NCBI RefSeq assembly: GCF_964199755.1
Contig: NC_133900.1
Location: 78,662,727 to 78,726,726 of the forward strand
Length of the DNA: 64,000 nt
Source: Larus michahellis
Taxonomy: Eukaryota; Chordata; Aves; Charadriiformes; Laridae
Direction of reading: 5' to 3'
In this document: positions 24,775-38,200 of the stretch, piece after piece
Position numbering within the stretch: position 1 is the first letter of the stretch
How the letters are laid out: each line of letters opens with the position of its first letter
Translations under genes and position numbers: made by a program
Notes under the pieces: generated by a model
Seen by the model: only the letters and a program-made list of their open reading frames with translations
Told to the model about the DNA's origin: nothing
Databases searched by the model: none

Positions 24775-27700
24775 GTGAGTCCCCCCCAGCCCCGTCCGCC
24801 AGCGCCCTTCCGCGGCCTTCAGCGAAGGCAGGCCGCTGCCGGAAGGCGAAGCCCTCGGCCGGGCGGCGAGGTAGTGAACGGCGGTGGAGGAGAAACCAGG
24901 CCTGGGTGGCCTCCCCTCCGCCGCGGGGTGAGCCGCCCTCTCCCCCCACAGCCTGCACTCGCGGGGAGGGAGAGGCCGGGCCCGGCCTTGGCGACCCTGT
25001 GGGCCCGTGTGGCTGGGCGGCCGGCCGCCGAGGAGAGGGGTGAGGGAGCGGCAGGCCCGGCCTCGCCTCGCCGTGTCAGCAGGGCGGGCGGGTGTCGGCC
25101 CCTCGCCCCGGGAAGGGCGCGTTACCCGCTCTCCAAGGAGACGCCGGCGGGGCTGTGGCAACGGCCGCCGTTTTGCCTGAGGCGCTTCGAGGAGAGCCCG
25201 CCTACCGCCATCCCTCCCCCTCCGATGCCCCGGGTTTTGGCGCCGGGAAGGAGCGGGCTTTCCGCCGCCTCCCCACCGGCTCCGGCCGCCTCAGGCAGCG
25301 GCTGGGCGGGCAGAGCCGCCGGGGGTCACCCGGTCCGCAGGCAGCGTCGGCGGCGGGGAGAGCCGCCCGGGAAGGGCTCGGTAGGCTGGTAGTGCAGGGG
25401 AGGTTTAGACTGGTTATTAGGGAGAAATTTCTTCACCCAAAGGGTTGTCAAGCATTGGAACGGGCTGCGCGGGGAAGGGGTGGAATCACCATTTCTGGAG
25501 GTATTTGAAAGACGTGTAGGTGTGGTGCTGAGGGACATGGTTTAATGATGGTTTTGGCTGTGTGAGGTTGATGGTTGGACTCGATCAAGGTCATTTCCAA
25601 CCTAGACAGTTCTATGGTTCTATCGCGCCCTTGGTCCGGGTGTTTGAGTTTGCAGGTCTCCTGGCTCCTTGCTGGTGAGGGGGCTCTGGTGCAACGAGAG
25701 GACGTTTTCTGCTCCTGTGCAGTGATACTGTATGGTTGGCAATACTCTGCATAGGCATTTAATGAGCTAATGCTAAGTTAATGCTCAGTGAGGAGCGCAT
25801 GTCTTCAAAAGCTAGACTTAAAGAAAAGTTTGATCCCATTTTCAGTCTTTACAGCTTTATGGTGGCTTTCTACAACTTTTTGTTTTCCATTTAATTTGTA
25901 GTTTTCAAAAATTTCTATGTGCAATGTTAAGTGCTCTACAGAGCTCTTGCAGTTCACGTGAATGCTATAGGGAAACAATGCGAAAACCAACTCTGCTGTT
26001 AAAAATAAGCTGTTTAAAATATGTGTCTTTGATTGTTAGCATGTTTTGTAGTGATACTTTTGAGCAATTTGCGTATTGCTGTTACGTGTACAAAATGTGT
26101 TTTGACTACAATCTTACATGTTTTGACTGTAATCTTACATGTTAAGATTAGTTATTATTTCTGTAGAAAATATACTTGAAAGTCTTTTTTTTTTTTTTTT
26201 CCAAGTCCCTAGTAAATGTAAGGCAGTGTGCACATGCTTGAATAGAGTTTATATACAGATTCTATAATGTGCAGGAAACTGAGATTGGTAATGGGTTGCT
26301 AGATGCAGAAATAGCATACAGAGAGGATACCAAAGCTTTTATAAGAGGATTTCTTCTGGAAATAGTTGGTAAATGCAAAGTAAGAAAAAATACTAATTAA
26401 TGAAATGTGTGTGGGGAGGTGAAAAGCATAGCTTCATATGGGAGTTTCATCTCTAAGAAAAAAGCTAGCTGAACCTCTTTGTGTTTTTAACTGAGTTGAA
26501 GGGGTAAAATATCAGCATAGCTCTGTGATCTTAAACTCACTTGAATATAACTCATTTGGAAATATCACAGACTATAGTATGAAAGTTTAGAGACTTGCTC
26601 TCTGGGAAGGGCATAGTTCTGTTAGAACACTTGAAAATCCGCTTGCTGGAAGTGATCAGGATATTGTTATTTTTGAGCTGTATTTAGTAGGGTGCATTGG
26701 CATATGCCTAGTGTCCTTGTTTGACAAGGACATATTATTCAGAATATTCTATCTGTGGCCATGAATTTACTTCAGAGATAATCAGAGATTCTTACAGCAA
26801 AGATAGTTGAAGATAACTATTAACATTTATTTAATTTAAAACTTTCACAAAAGCTGTTTCTATTATGTAAAGAGAAATATCGCCACTTCTTCTTGTTACA
26901 GTGGAGGGTAGGGAAAAACTTCTTTTGCTATGGTTTTTGTAGAATTATATAACATGATGATGAGGAAACAGCTTACTGAATTGGACTATAAACCCAGATG
27001 GCCTCTAATCTTGTCAAGATGAACTCATTATGCTTAGTGGCATAGGTCAGGATAGAGTACCAGTTAAAATGTTGGGTCTTGCACATCTACAAAGCAGAAC
27101 AGTTTATCTGTAAATGAAGAAAGTTCTTACAAAACATAGCTGTTTTCTAAAATAAGCTAAACTGATAACTATGTATTTGTTTTGAATGCTTGTCAAATTT
27201 ACCTTGAGTTGGCAGGAGAGCTTCCCTGCGAACTTGTCATGGGATGCTTCTGCTTTTACAAGAAAACAAAACGTGAAATGGCATTGTGTTCTTATTTTCT
27301 AAATAAATCTGACAGTTCACCTGAGTGAAAGTTGCATAGAAGGTGTGGTTTTACAGTTGATCTGGCTGGTTTTGCTCCTCCTGATGACATGGCTTTTATT
27401 TGCCTTCCTTGAGCCTACAGATAATTCTTATATAGTCATAAGTTTAGCCAGATCAGGGAGCTTATCCAATTGAGAACTCATCTGTGTTTTTTTTAATTTC
27501 GGTTTTGTTTGTTGGCTAGCTAGTTTGTAGGTGGTGCCCTTCGATTGCACAGTCTAGTAGACACTTCTGTTGCGACGAAGGAGAGAGAATGAATAAATCT
27601 GTAAGGACAGTAGTGCACAGATCTGCTGGTTCCCAAAGTAGCAGACGCTTAATTGTACCTGTGTTATGATGCTGATTGTGAGATGCACAAGCTGAATTAC

Positions 27701-29102
27701 TCCTAACTGTGTTAGCGTGACTTAGGTTGGCACACAGCTGAGTGGAAATGTGGTTATGGTACAGTGAGCATACCCAGTAGATCCCATTTCCTTAATGGTA
27801 TAGTAATAGACTGTGTTTGCATAAAAGCACTGCCTTGTGCAAGAGCACCTTCTGAGAGGGCTGTACTGTGTGATTTTGATTGAATGCTGTACCTAAGCAA
27901 GATAGGTGTAGTAGTAAAGCTTTTAAACTTAGTTCAGGATTTATTTTTTCTTTTCCTGGAAGTGATTATAAAAAGAAACCACCTTAGATAACTTCTTAAT
28001 CTTGAGTTTTAGGTGACTTCTTCACTTGCACTGTGTGACATCTTAGTATGAAATTTAATAGTAGATAGGTTGCAATAAAATCTTTAAAAATAAATGGTCT
28101 TTTAAATTTTTTTTTTGCACTTAAAGCTAGGATCATGTCCTAACATAGCAGTTAAAAATAACTGGAAAATTTAATTCTCTGCAAGACTGTTTTTCTTCTA
28201 CGTCTGTAATGGAACTTCATAGCTGTTATAAAAAAAAGTTTGTAGCTTGTGTGGTGGAACTCTGCCAGCAGCACTTAGGCTACACAATTTTTGTTGCAGC
28301 CTGAGAGTATACACAGTTATGTATTCTTCATCTTTTTCAACAGACTAATCTAATTTTACTGCTATAAAGGAATACTTTGTTTCCAATCTTTCGGCTTTAA
28401 CAACTTGTATTACTAATGTCAAACTACAAGTGAAAGTGAAGACTTTTAAGATGTAGATTGCTTTATATTGCACAGAATGTCACTATTAGAGAGCAGCAAA
28501 GCTCCAGGAAACTCAAATTATTTTGTTTGGTTTTGCTAGATAGTATAATGTAAGTGGCATGGCATTCACTACTTAAATAACTTAACCTGTAGTAAAGAAA
28601 GTAAAAATCCTTTAATTGATGTCTGTTTTCTGTGCCTTCAGTGCTCTGTTGTTGGCATCTTAGTATTGAAATAAATGCGAAAGTTTGACATAGTAGGTCT
28701 CCGAAGTCACTTACTGTATTGAATGGACATCACCCTGGACCTGAAAGTGCAGGCTTTATGAATCACAAAGCAGTCTTTCCAAGTACTAGATAGTGTATTG
28801 TAAAATGAGGAAAATCGAGAGCCTTAAAAAAAATGTATAATTCTTTACTTTCTAAGAGCAGGGATTAAAAAAAAAAGAGGTAAAAAAACCCAAACCAAAC
28901 CCACGTGTTTAATTTTTAATGCCAGTATCTGTGTTCTTCTCACTGTTACATTTTTAGTAACATGGTTTAGTAAGCAGGGGTTTTAGTTTCCTAGAACAGC
29001 CTTGTGCTTGCATTGTATAACGAATACGTAGTTGCGATCTCAGATTATGAATCTTTAAAATATTCTGCATAAACTGATTTTAATACAGCACATTTCTTTC
29101 AG
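24775..29102. other. PCM1 intron 1
   Basis: 4.3 kb. The first 600 bases are CpG island, then a CR1 tail, then AT-rich sequence with nothing recognisable apart from T-rich runs near 26187-26202. A long first intron after a CpG-island exon is normal. Confidence 0.7.
25395..25622 (+). mobile_element. CR1 LINE 3' fragment (about 230 bp), sense, at CpG-island edge
   Basis: AGGGAGAAATTTCTTCACCC, GGAACGGGCTGC, GTGCTGAGGGACATGGTTTA, TTGGACTCGATCAAGGTCA, CCAACCTAGACAGTTCTATG: the tail of a CR1 subfamily different from the other copies here (GGTGCTGAGGGACATGG type). Confidence 0.88.
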
Positions 29103-29138
29103 CTGTTTCTTTTAGATTCTTTTTATTGATTGCTTGTC

Positions 29139-29234
29139 ATGGCAACAGGAGGTGGTCCCTTTGAAGAAGGCATGAATGATCAGGACTTGCCTAGCTGGAG
29201 CAATGAGAGCCTTGATGACCGGCTGAACAACACG
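29139..29234 (+). CDS. PCM1: PCM1 coding exon 1 (exon 2), residues 1-32
   Basis: Starts at ATG in GTCATGGC; the exon begins at 29103 (acceptor TTTCTTTCAG) or 29116 (acceptor TTCTTTTAG). Encodes [20 protein letters not shown]; donor ACG|GTATAA, phase 0. Confidence 0.96.
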
Positions 29235-32200
29235 GTATAATTTATTTTATCTTTCAGTTGCCATTTTATGCTGTAGATTAAAATTACCAGGTAGATCTTG
29301 TTAGTGGCAGGTAACAATGCAAAACCCTAAGCCTTGTCAGTACACCTTTACAGGTAAGTATCTGCAAAACCAACAAATATAACCAACAAAACCAAAAATA
29401 ATTGAGGTAGATGTAAGCAAGCAATGAGTGTAATTCAGAGGTTGTGGTCTGTAGATGTACTTATGGGAGGTGTTTTGTGTAAATAATGTAGCTAGGCACA
29501 AAAGCATTGTAGGTTTCATGACAGTGAAAACTCTTTAACTTTAAAAGTTCTAAACTGCTGAAGAGTCTTCAGCCAAGAAGAAAAATACAATTTAATTTCA
29601 GTTGAAGTTAATGTAATGCGTAGTAGGATGAAATGGGTTTAAAATTTCCTAACAAGCTATTTTTAATTCATGCAGTGGAGAAAATTATATTTTGTGATGT
29701 GATGTTTGCTCTAGAAAACTTGGTGCCTATTTTGATATCACTTTTTATTTTTACTTCTAAAATGAAAGTAAACTCTCTTTCACTGAATTAAAACATTTAG
29801 TTTTTATCTATTGGAATAACAGATATGATCTTTTTGTCCTTCCCTGTTCTTCCCCTTAAGGACTGGGGAAGTCAACAGAAGAAAGCAAACAGATCTTCAG
29901 AAAAAAACAAGAAAAAGCTTGGTGGGGAAGCTGAAACGAGGCTGACTAATGATATATCTCCAGAATCCTCACCTGGAATGGGACGGCGGAAGACCAGAAC
30001 TCCTCATAGTTTTCCTCATGCTCGATACATGACCCAGATGTCTGTTCCAGAGCAGGCTGAACTAGAAAGGCTTAAGCAAAGAATAAACTTCAGTGATCTG
30101 GATCAGGTTTGTGTGAATACTAGGTCCCACTGTAAATGTGACTAGAAAATTTATTCAGCTATCTCTTAATAATTTGACAGATGAATAAAGAAAGCTTTCA
30201 TAAGTGATTAAGGTAAAAAAAACCAACAACTTACAGGCACCATGGGCGACAAATCAAAATTCTGGTCTTGACCTTGAGGAGATTATGGGAAGTTCAGCAC
30301 TGTGGCTTTCCTATGCTTGAGAGTATGCTAGCTGTCTTCGCTTTATTCCTCTTAATCTTTAACAAATTCCTGTGTCCTCAGATTAGTATTTCTTACTCGT
30401 CATACTTGTCTGCCACTGGAAAATATCTGTTACCTTATTTTGAAAGCCTGTTCTTGAAGTGCCACTCTGTTTCTGAACACTGTTATCCTTGTGCGTTAAA
30501 CAGAAGAGTAGCATTAAAAACTGCTCCTCAGTAGAGTGTACTGAAATGTGTGGCATGAATTCTTGAGCCATAACTGTTTCTTTGGGAATACGGCACGCTC
30601 ATCCTTCCCTTGTCCAAAACAATCAAAAGTATGAGGGGTTAATTCTTTGGTAACAAAGCATATATTTGTGCTAACAGTTTCAGAATAGAGCCTTGTTAAT
30701 CTTTGCCAGAGTTTGTTGTTAACTTGTTTGGGCTGTGAAGATTCTTTCAAATGTGATTCATGGCTTTGACTTGGAATATAAAGACTGGGCATAACTTCCT
30801 CCGTAGATGTACATTACAGCAACAAGTTGCTATTCATAATGTTCTAAAGGAAAGCTGAAGTTAACAAGGTATCATATTCTGCAAGTGATTATGTTGCTGC
30901 AAGTTGTTATTCTCTCAAATGTACCTGGAGAAGTAGGATGCCTTTCACTGTACTAAAAGTGGATGCCACCGTAGTAAAAGTGAAAAGGATGAGGAACTAA
31001 GCTCTGAGGAACTGCAGAACCCTTTTGCTTCCCAGCTGTTCTGGGAGGGTGGGTTGCTTTTTGAAAACTGTATGGCAAAAATTGCCGGCACTGTCTTTAG
31101 CTTTTGGCTAGTCAGTGACTAATACGATAAATTTAAAATCAGTCTAATAATACTGCAGAACTGGTAATCCAAGCAGTGAAACTAATCAGTGTTGAGAATA
31201 TATTGGAGAGGGGAAAAAGAAAAGCAATTGTTCTTTTTTTTTTTGTTTGTTTGTTTATAGAGAAGCATTGGAAGCGATTCTCAAGGCAGGGCAACGGCTG
31301 CTAACAACAAACGACAACTTAATGAAAACAAAAAACCGTTCAACTTCCTGTCACTGCAGATAAACACTAACAAAAGCAAAGATCCTGCCTCAGGTTCCCA
31401 AAAAAAGGAAAGTGGAGTATCAGTGCAATGTAAAGAGTTGTTTGGAGCTGCTCTGAGCAAGGATTTCTTGCAAAATTGTCAAGTCTCTGCTCAAGAAGAT
31501 GGAAGGAGAGAACCAGCTATGGATAGTAGCCAGGTATTTACATAGCCTATAAAGTCTACAGAATATTGACTCTTGGAAGGGTTTTAATTACCTTGTGACT
31601 TTTCAGTGCATCTTTCTAAATTTCTGAGTAGTATAATTGTTAAATCTTTATTTGAAATGCTTATCCTCCCACTGTTCTAAAAGGCAACTTGAGGAAAATG
31701 TGAAGCCAAACTTAATCATGTATTGTTCTTTAGAAATCTGCTTATTGGTAACAGAAGCAGTATTAATTTTCAACTTGGAGGTTGGTTCACTTTTATACGG
31801 TTCCAGAAAATACTCTCACAGTTTAATATTTTCGTATGTTAATGATCTCGGTTCTGTTTTAGCCTATGTTGACAAGAAGCCCTGTGCTTCAGCCTTGCAA
31901 ATTCATGCATGCATAAATCTATCCTTATAAAAGCTCTTAACCACTTGTAGAAGTGTGCTTATAGGATTGAAAGTACTAGTATGTCCCTCTTGAATTACTG
32001 CTTTGCTGTTGCTGTCACCATGTCTTGTGCATTAAATACATTAAAGCTGTAGCTGAATGCATTCAGTAATTTCAGTGTCTTTACAGATTGTGAGCAGACT
32101 AGTTCAGATTCGCGACTATATTGCTAAGGCCAGCTCCATGCGGGATGATCTTGTAGAGAAAAATGAAAGATCGGCCAATGTTGAGCGTTTATCACACCTT

Positions 32201-35200
32201 ATAGATCACCTTAAAGAGCAGGAGAAATCCTATCTGAAATTTTTGCAAAAGATGCTTGTAAGTTTGAGAACATAATATATTTGTTTCTGCACTGTAAGCT
32301 TTTTTAGGAGTTGACCATTGATGTTTTGATGGTGCTACTGGGGGTGTTCGTTTTGTTTGATATGTAGTACCTTCCATAGTTCATTTTTACTGCCCCCTTT
32401 ATATAGCTTTTGATTTATGCCAATGAAATATTTCAGGCTAGAGAAAATGAGGAGGAGGATGTTCGGACTATAGATTCAGCTGTGGGATCTGGTTCTGTAG
32501 GTGAGAGCACATCGCTAAACATTGATGTGCAGTCTGAGGCTTCAGATACCACGGTAAGCTGCCTTTTAGTAATTAAGGTGCTAGAAATGAAGTCTTTGTT
32601 TTGTTTTGGTTTTGTCCTGATTGTTGTGATAGTGCCATAATCTGCACTTCAATTAAAAAATAGTGAATCTCCAAACACTCTGTTCAGGAGGTGTTTACAC
32701 GTGTGGATTATTATTTTTTTATATGGGGAAAAAATTAATGATTCTGTCACAACAAGATATCTTGATTAGTTTTTAAAAAAATCTTTAGTCTTTCTTTGAA
32801 GTAGGATGAAATGTTAAATGTTTGCTTTGGCAGAGCATGCACTGTATTGATGTAGGAAGGAATAGTTTTCTATACAATTTTTCATCTCAAAGTTTGTTTC
32901 TGTTAGCGGGGAAAACTTGCTGGTGTTGGGTGAGGAGAGTGTTAGAGATGAATCGTTAGTGGGCCATTGCCCAAGCGTCTTTCTAGTGATATGATAGCAC
33001 TGACCTAACACAGAAGTTTCTCTCCTTTTTTGGAGAGATGAGCACCTTTTAGAAAATGTGTTCTGAATTTAGTTCTGAGATACACAGACAGTCTTCCTTT
33101 TATAAATAGAAAGCTTTTATATTAGCATGGTAATTCTTGTAGTAGATACAAAAGCATTTTAATAACAACTTATGTTTTACATCTTCCAATACTAATATAC
33201 TGAGAAAAGGTACTAGAGAGCTGGTACTCCTTTAGGCAGTTAGTACTCTGAATGTTGTACAGATGAGGAGAATTTACATGCTTGGAAGTAAAACAGCAGT
33301 TAAAATATTAAGAAGTTCTTGTAATTATTTTTAGCTTTGTAAGAACTTCTTCTATCCCTGTAAAGAAATAATATGTTAGATGTGGAAGATGTACTTTTTA
33401 ACTTTAAAAAAAAAATTTGAAAAACACAGGAAAAAAAAAAGTAGTTTTTACATAGTATGCCTGTAAACTTGTATTTTTCTTTATCTTCTTTGCAAAATGG
33501 GTTTTAGTTTTGATGTTTGGCTCTTCATTTTGCGTCTAATTTCTCTTAACATGCAGCTTATATATATTAACTGCAGAATGAATACTTGATTGCTATATGG
33601 GGACTTATTAAAATTCTAAGAATGACTAAAAATGTCTTTAGTAAATTTTATTTGATACTCCTTTTCGTTATTTGACAAGATACAAGTGGGTAGATTTGTA
33701 ACTTAAAAATGCATGCTAAGTTGGAGCACGTGTTCAAAATCTAACATACTAAACTATTTAATAAAGGAGGTATCTTTTAGTTTGAGCATTCGGCCCCGCA
33801 TTGAGGACAAACTAGGGAATTCAGCTTCACAAGAACAGGTTACAGACACTGATGTTACAGCAAGCCCTAAAGGGAAAAGTGACAGAGCTGCTGTGAATGA
33901 CAGGGAAATCTGGCCTTGTAGGATTAATAGCCAAGAACATGGATTGACTTCAAAGGTACACTTCAAAATATTATTTTAGACTCAAATAGGCTGATTTTGT
34001 TTTCTTTTTTTTTTTTTTCCTCCTGTTAACTGCTTCAAATATATTTGTTACAGTGAATGTTCCTATTTGGCCTGCTTGTCTGTGTCCAGCTGTCTTTTTG
34101 TTGAATCAATCTTCTTTGCCTAGAGGTTTTTTTTTATATAATTGAAATAGAGATGTTTGACAACTTTCTCTTCTGAAGTGTCAACATTGACAGAGAAAGT
34201 ACTTCATGTAACTCTGTACAGCAGCTGTTCTGATTTTATGTAGGTGATCCTTCCAGTTTTGCTGTTCTCTTTCTGGGAAAACATTGTAAATGTGACTTTC
34301 AGACATTTGTCATGTTCACATTGATGGTCTGCCAGGGCAAATTTAAGCTAATAGCATGTAGAGAAAATAAATCAAAGAATAGTAGCCTTAACTTGTTCCA
34401 CAAATGTTTTTGTATAGCTGTTATATAAGGATTTGGTTGGAACAGGAAAGACTAAGGGGCTTGAAGTCTAAAACTTCTTTTGTTATCTGTTAGCAGCTTT
34501 TCTATGGCTTTGTCTCTAATTTAAAAAAAAAAAAAGAAAAAAAAAAAGTCTGAAGTTTGATTTTTTTTTTCCATAAAATTATTATTTTCTGTAAAATAAA
34601 AGGCTTAAATGTTTTGTCAAGCTTATTAGTCTAAATGTAGAACTAAGCTTGAAAAATTTGTTGTATGATTTTAATGAACTCGAGCAAATCTGATACTTTA
34701 GATAAAGCTTGCATTACTTAATGGGAAAGTGAGAATAAGACACACACCCCTTTTTCCCTTTCTTCCCTTTGTTCCTTCCTGCGTTAATTTCATTGTGTGC
34801 TCTATTCTGCTTCTACACTATATATAAAAGATGAAAATTTAAGAGAAATGATCAGTGCCAGTTGCAGTATGTGTTTTAGTGACACTTTGAGAAGTTTAGA
34901 ATTCTGGGTCTGTTCTCCTTTCACTGCTGGAAAGTCCCTGGTACCCAGAACTAGTTCATAAGATGCCTGTTTCTATTCTGACATTTGGTGCGGAATTTTT
35001 GGACTGAGAGAATTTTGTACTTCAGGAACTCAGCAGTATGTGAAGAGAAGATGATGCTTTTTAAGTTAGTAATGTTCTTGTAAATAATTGTCAACTCCTA
35101 AGAAAAAGGAGGCAAATTTTTCCATGGTTTCATCTGCATAGCGTGATAATCCAACTTCAAACAGGATCAGGATCTTAATTGGATGTCTCATTAAAATACT

Positions 35201-38200
35201 TAATTTGCTAACAATCTTCAAATAAAAGTTCTGAGGCAAATCTCCAGCTTTTAATTAGCATAGGATGAGGAAAATAACTTAGGTTTAATATATATTTTAA
35301 CTGCTCAACATGCTTTCATTCATTCAGATTTAATTCCATGTGTTTGAAAATATGGTATAGAGGGGGTTCTATGCATGGTTTTGTTTTGAAATCGGTTTAC
35401 CTAAATCTGGTCTATTCTAGTATCTATGGCATAAATATAGCCTACAAAACTAAACATATATCACTAAACATATTTGTTAGAGAAGAATAACTGCCCAAAA
35501 TGCTCTGCTGAAAATTTAGAGATTTTAGGCCAGTAAATCAAACTAGATCTTGTATTATACGTAGCTCCATGATACTGTGGCTTATCTTGCTTAGCTTTAC
35601 CAGTCCGATAGCTTAATGCACTCTTCTATGAATTTATGAATCAAAGGACAGAGGGATGCTTACATGTTAGTCTTTGGGACGTGTTAGGGCAGCTGACTGG
35701 ATTTTTAAAGAGAATTTAACCCCCAGGAGCGGTAAGCATGTCTTGGTGGTACAGTTTCTCCCTATCGGATGTCTAAAATTTTCAGACTGAAAAGGACTAC
35801 CAGAAAGGTGAAGCTGTTTCTTTTTCACCTTTTTAGACTAACTAGGCTGTTTGAGTCTATTATAAAGTCCTGCTTGTTTTGACACTTCTGTCACTAGTAC
35901 TCAACAAATAAATTGTCCTGATTATGGTAATGTTCTTCATATCTTGCAGGCCAGAGATCCGCAACAGGAAGCTAAAGAGGAGTTGGAGAACTTGAAGAAG
36001 CAGCATGATTTGTTGAAAAGGATGCTACAACAGCAGGAGCAATTAAAGGCTCTTCAAGGAAGACAGGCAGCTCTTCTTGCTTTGCAGCATAAAGCAGAGC
36101 AAGCAATTGCTGTCATGGATGATTCTGGTATGTGGAATGACTGTCTCTTCAATAGCATGTTAGTGTGCTGATTGAATTATTAAAGCTGGAATTGTGGAAT
36201 ACACATTAAAAAGTCTTTCTTAAAAAAATATATGCAAGGCTTGTATTTCTGAAAAGAGTTGACAGTATAACATTGTAAAATGGTGTGTCAGTTAAAAACC
36301 ACACAGCTGATTTCTGTGGCTTACTTTTAAAATCCTGAAATTGTGGATTTTTCTTCTAAAAATTGGTCTACCGCATCAGGTCAGGAGTCTGCCTTTCCTC
36401 TCCATCACTGTACCAGGCCTTTAAAGGAAAGAGTCGGAGTTGGGGGATACAGTGTTCTCTCCCTTTCTGCGACCTTCTGGCTATAGGCAGTTGTTAGTGT
36501 GAGTTTTTGTGTGCTTTTTTCATGGGATTCTTTTGGTTTTTTTGGTAGCTGGTTGCTTGACAGTTTAATAGCCACTGTTAGACTAATGGTCTATCCAATA
36601 AAAGAAAGGAGGAGGCTGCTAAAGCAGTTACATAACTAAATATGAAAGTAAAACTCTTAAAATTCAATGGCATGTAAATTAGGGGCATGACTCTGATAAC
36701 AGAACACCACCATTATGTGTTAACCTTCAGTTTAAAAGCATTCTTCTAATTTGTTTTCATATATTCCCAACATTTCAAAAATTACTTCTGCGACAGAGAC
36801 TTCTTTTTGATAATCTGCGTAAAGGTTGTCAGCAGAGTTGTTTTCCCAAGAGTCCAGTCTTAAAAGGGATTCAGTTGTCCTTGATTTGTGCACTTTTGAC
36901 ATCTGAACTATCCTTTTTTTGTTGGAAACTCATCCTGACCTCCACCCCTCCCTAAATTCTGTTCAGTTTTCTTTGGAAACGGGATACAGTTACGTGTGCA
37001 GTCGTAGGGAATGACACTTTTGCACTGAACAAGTTCAGATTCAGTCTGCATTACCATTTCATGACTCTTCCCCATAAGAGTTGCCATTAGGCTTGATTAG
37101 AGAGTATATGGGATAGCATTTCTTATTACAGTTAACTTTTGTATTTAAAACAGCTTCATTTGTAGAAATATAAGCATTGGTTTCTACATTTTACAAAAAG
37201 TCTCATTTTAGGGTTTCTTGCTCTGATGAGCTCCTCTTTCTGCTTTTTCTTCTGTCTTCGATTAGATAGACTGTATGAAAGAAGATGGAACTAGTTAAGA
37301 AAAATGGAGTTTAGTGTAGAAAGAGAAGCAGAGAAGTTGGTAGGTAGAGAGCTTCTAGAAAGATACCACAGGAGCAAAACAAGCCAGTGCCTTCAAAAGG
37401 TGTTTCCTTGTTTCTCAAATGGTTTTCAGTAACTGCTTTTCTCCTATCTGCTCAGCAGCGGTAGACCTGTCATAGAATCTGCTTTCTCTTCTTTCTTCAA
37501 ATACACAAAACTCCATCTTGGAGAGGAGTGTGTAGATGAAATGGGTAGAAAACAGAATTACATATGATAAATTAGAACTAATTTGTGGGGTTTTTTAATT
37601 CTTTGGTGGTGTTTTTGTTTGTTTCATATTTCTACTTATGTCGCTCCTAATAACAGTTTCTTACTGCTCTTTGTGTTGACTTACTTAAGGATGTAGTATG
37701 TACCAAAGATTCAAATCCAACATAGGGCAAAATAAGTGTTTTAAATTTGAAAATAGTAAAACTTACTGTGAGTGAATAGGTAACAAAGTCATAATCTGTG
37801 GGGAAAATAAATAATATTTGTGCTTGATTTTTCTTATGAAGTGTTGGTTCTTTGTGGAAAAATAAAGTTATTTGAATCTCTCAACTGCCAGTTCCATATC
37901 TTAATACTGTTTGAGTTTTCAGGGTGAGAAAAAAGCTTTCTTTTTAATGTATTCCTCTCGTAAAACTTTTTCAATGACAAACCCCCAAGACTGCAGCTGT
38001 AAAGATTAAGACTTATACCAAGATGAAAACTTGCTGTCCTGTTAGTTTGTTATTTTAAGGAAGTAAAATCACGTGCAGTGTTGTTGGTCTGGCTGTACTA
38101 AGTAGTAACAATTCTGGTTTTAATAAGAAAAATGTTTCCATCAACCCTAGACAACTTGGTTGTTTTCATTTTGCTCTGACCTTTTTAGCAAAACACAGAA

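Larger units (their letters stand above)
24400..25390 (+). promoter_or_regulatory. PCM1: CpG-island promoter of PCM1
   Basis: A sharp change from AT-rich DNA to about 1 kb of very GC- and CpG-rich sequence. It has GC boxes (GGGGCGGG near 24629), no TATA box, and a cluster of housekeeping-type motifs between 24494 and 24756: a facing pair of ZNF143/THAP11-like sites, NRF1, an RFX X-box and YY1. The first exon ends at donor CT|GTGAGT (24775). Long ORFs on both strands here are GC artefacts. The island may also start antisense transcripts, but no gene is seen on that side before FGL1. Confidence 0.93.
24749..29115 (+). other. PCM1: Upstream ORF in PCM1 5' leader (spliced)
   Basis: ATG at 24749, inside the YY1 motif, reads MAAAVEAV then crosses the exon 1/2 junction. 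With the acceptor at 29102 it ends after 12 codons (LCFF, then TAG at 29113-29115). With the alternative acceptor at 29115 it would instead run past the PCM1 ATG out of frame and stop at TGA just downstream. Whether it is translated depends on the exact transcription start. Confidence 0.5.

Noticed and set aside
24394..25161. 255-codon minus-strand ORF (and overlapping plus-strand ORFs up to 205 codons) in the CpG island
   Set aside because: Very GC-rich DNA has few stop codons; the translations are Arg/Pro/Gly/Ala runs without domains, and they overlap the PCM1 promoter and first exon.
33767..33780. TTTTAG at 33775-33780 as acceptor of the candidate 189-nt exon
   Set aside because: It has the better pyrimidine run but would start the exon in the wrong phase for joining to exon 6.
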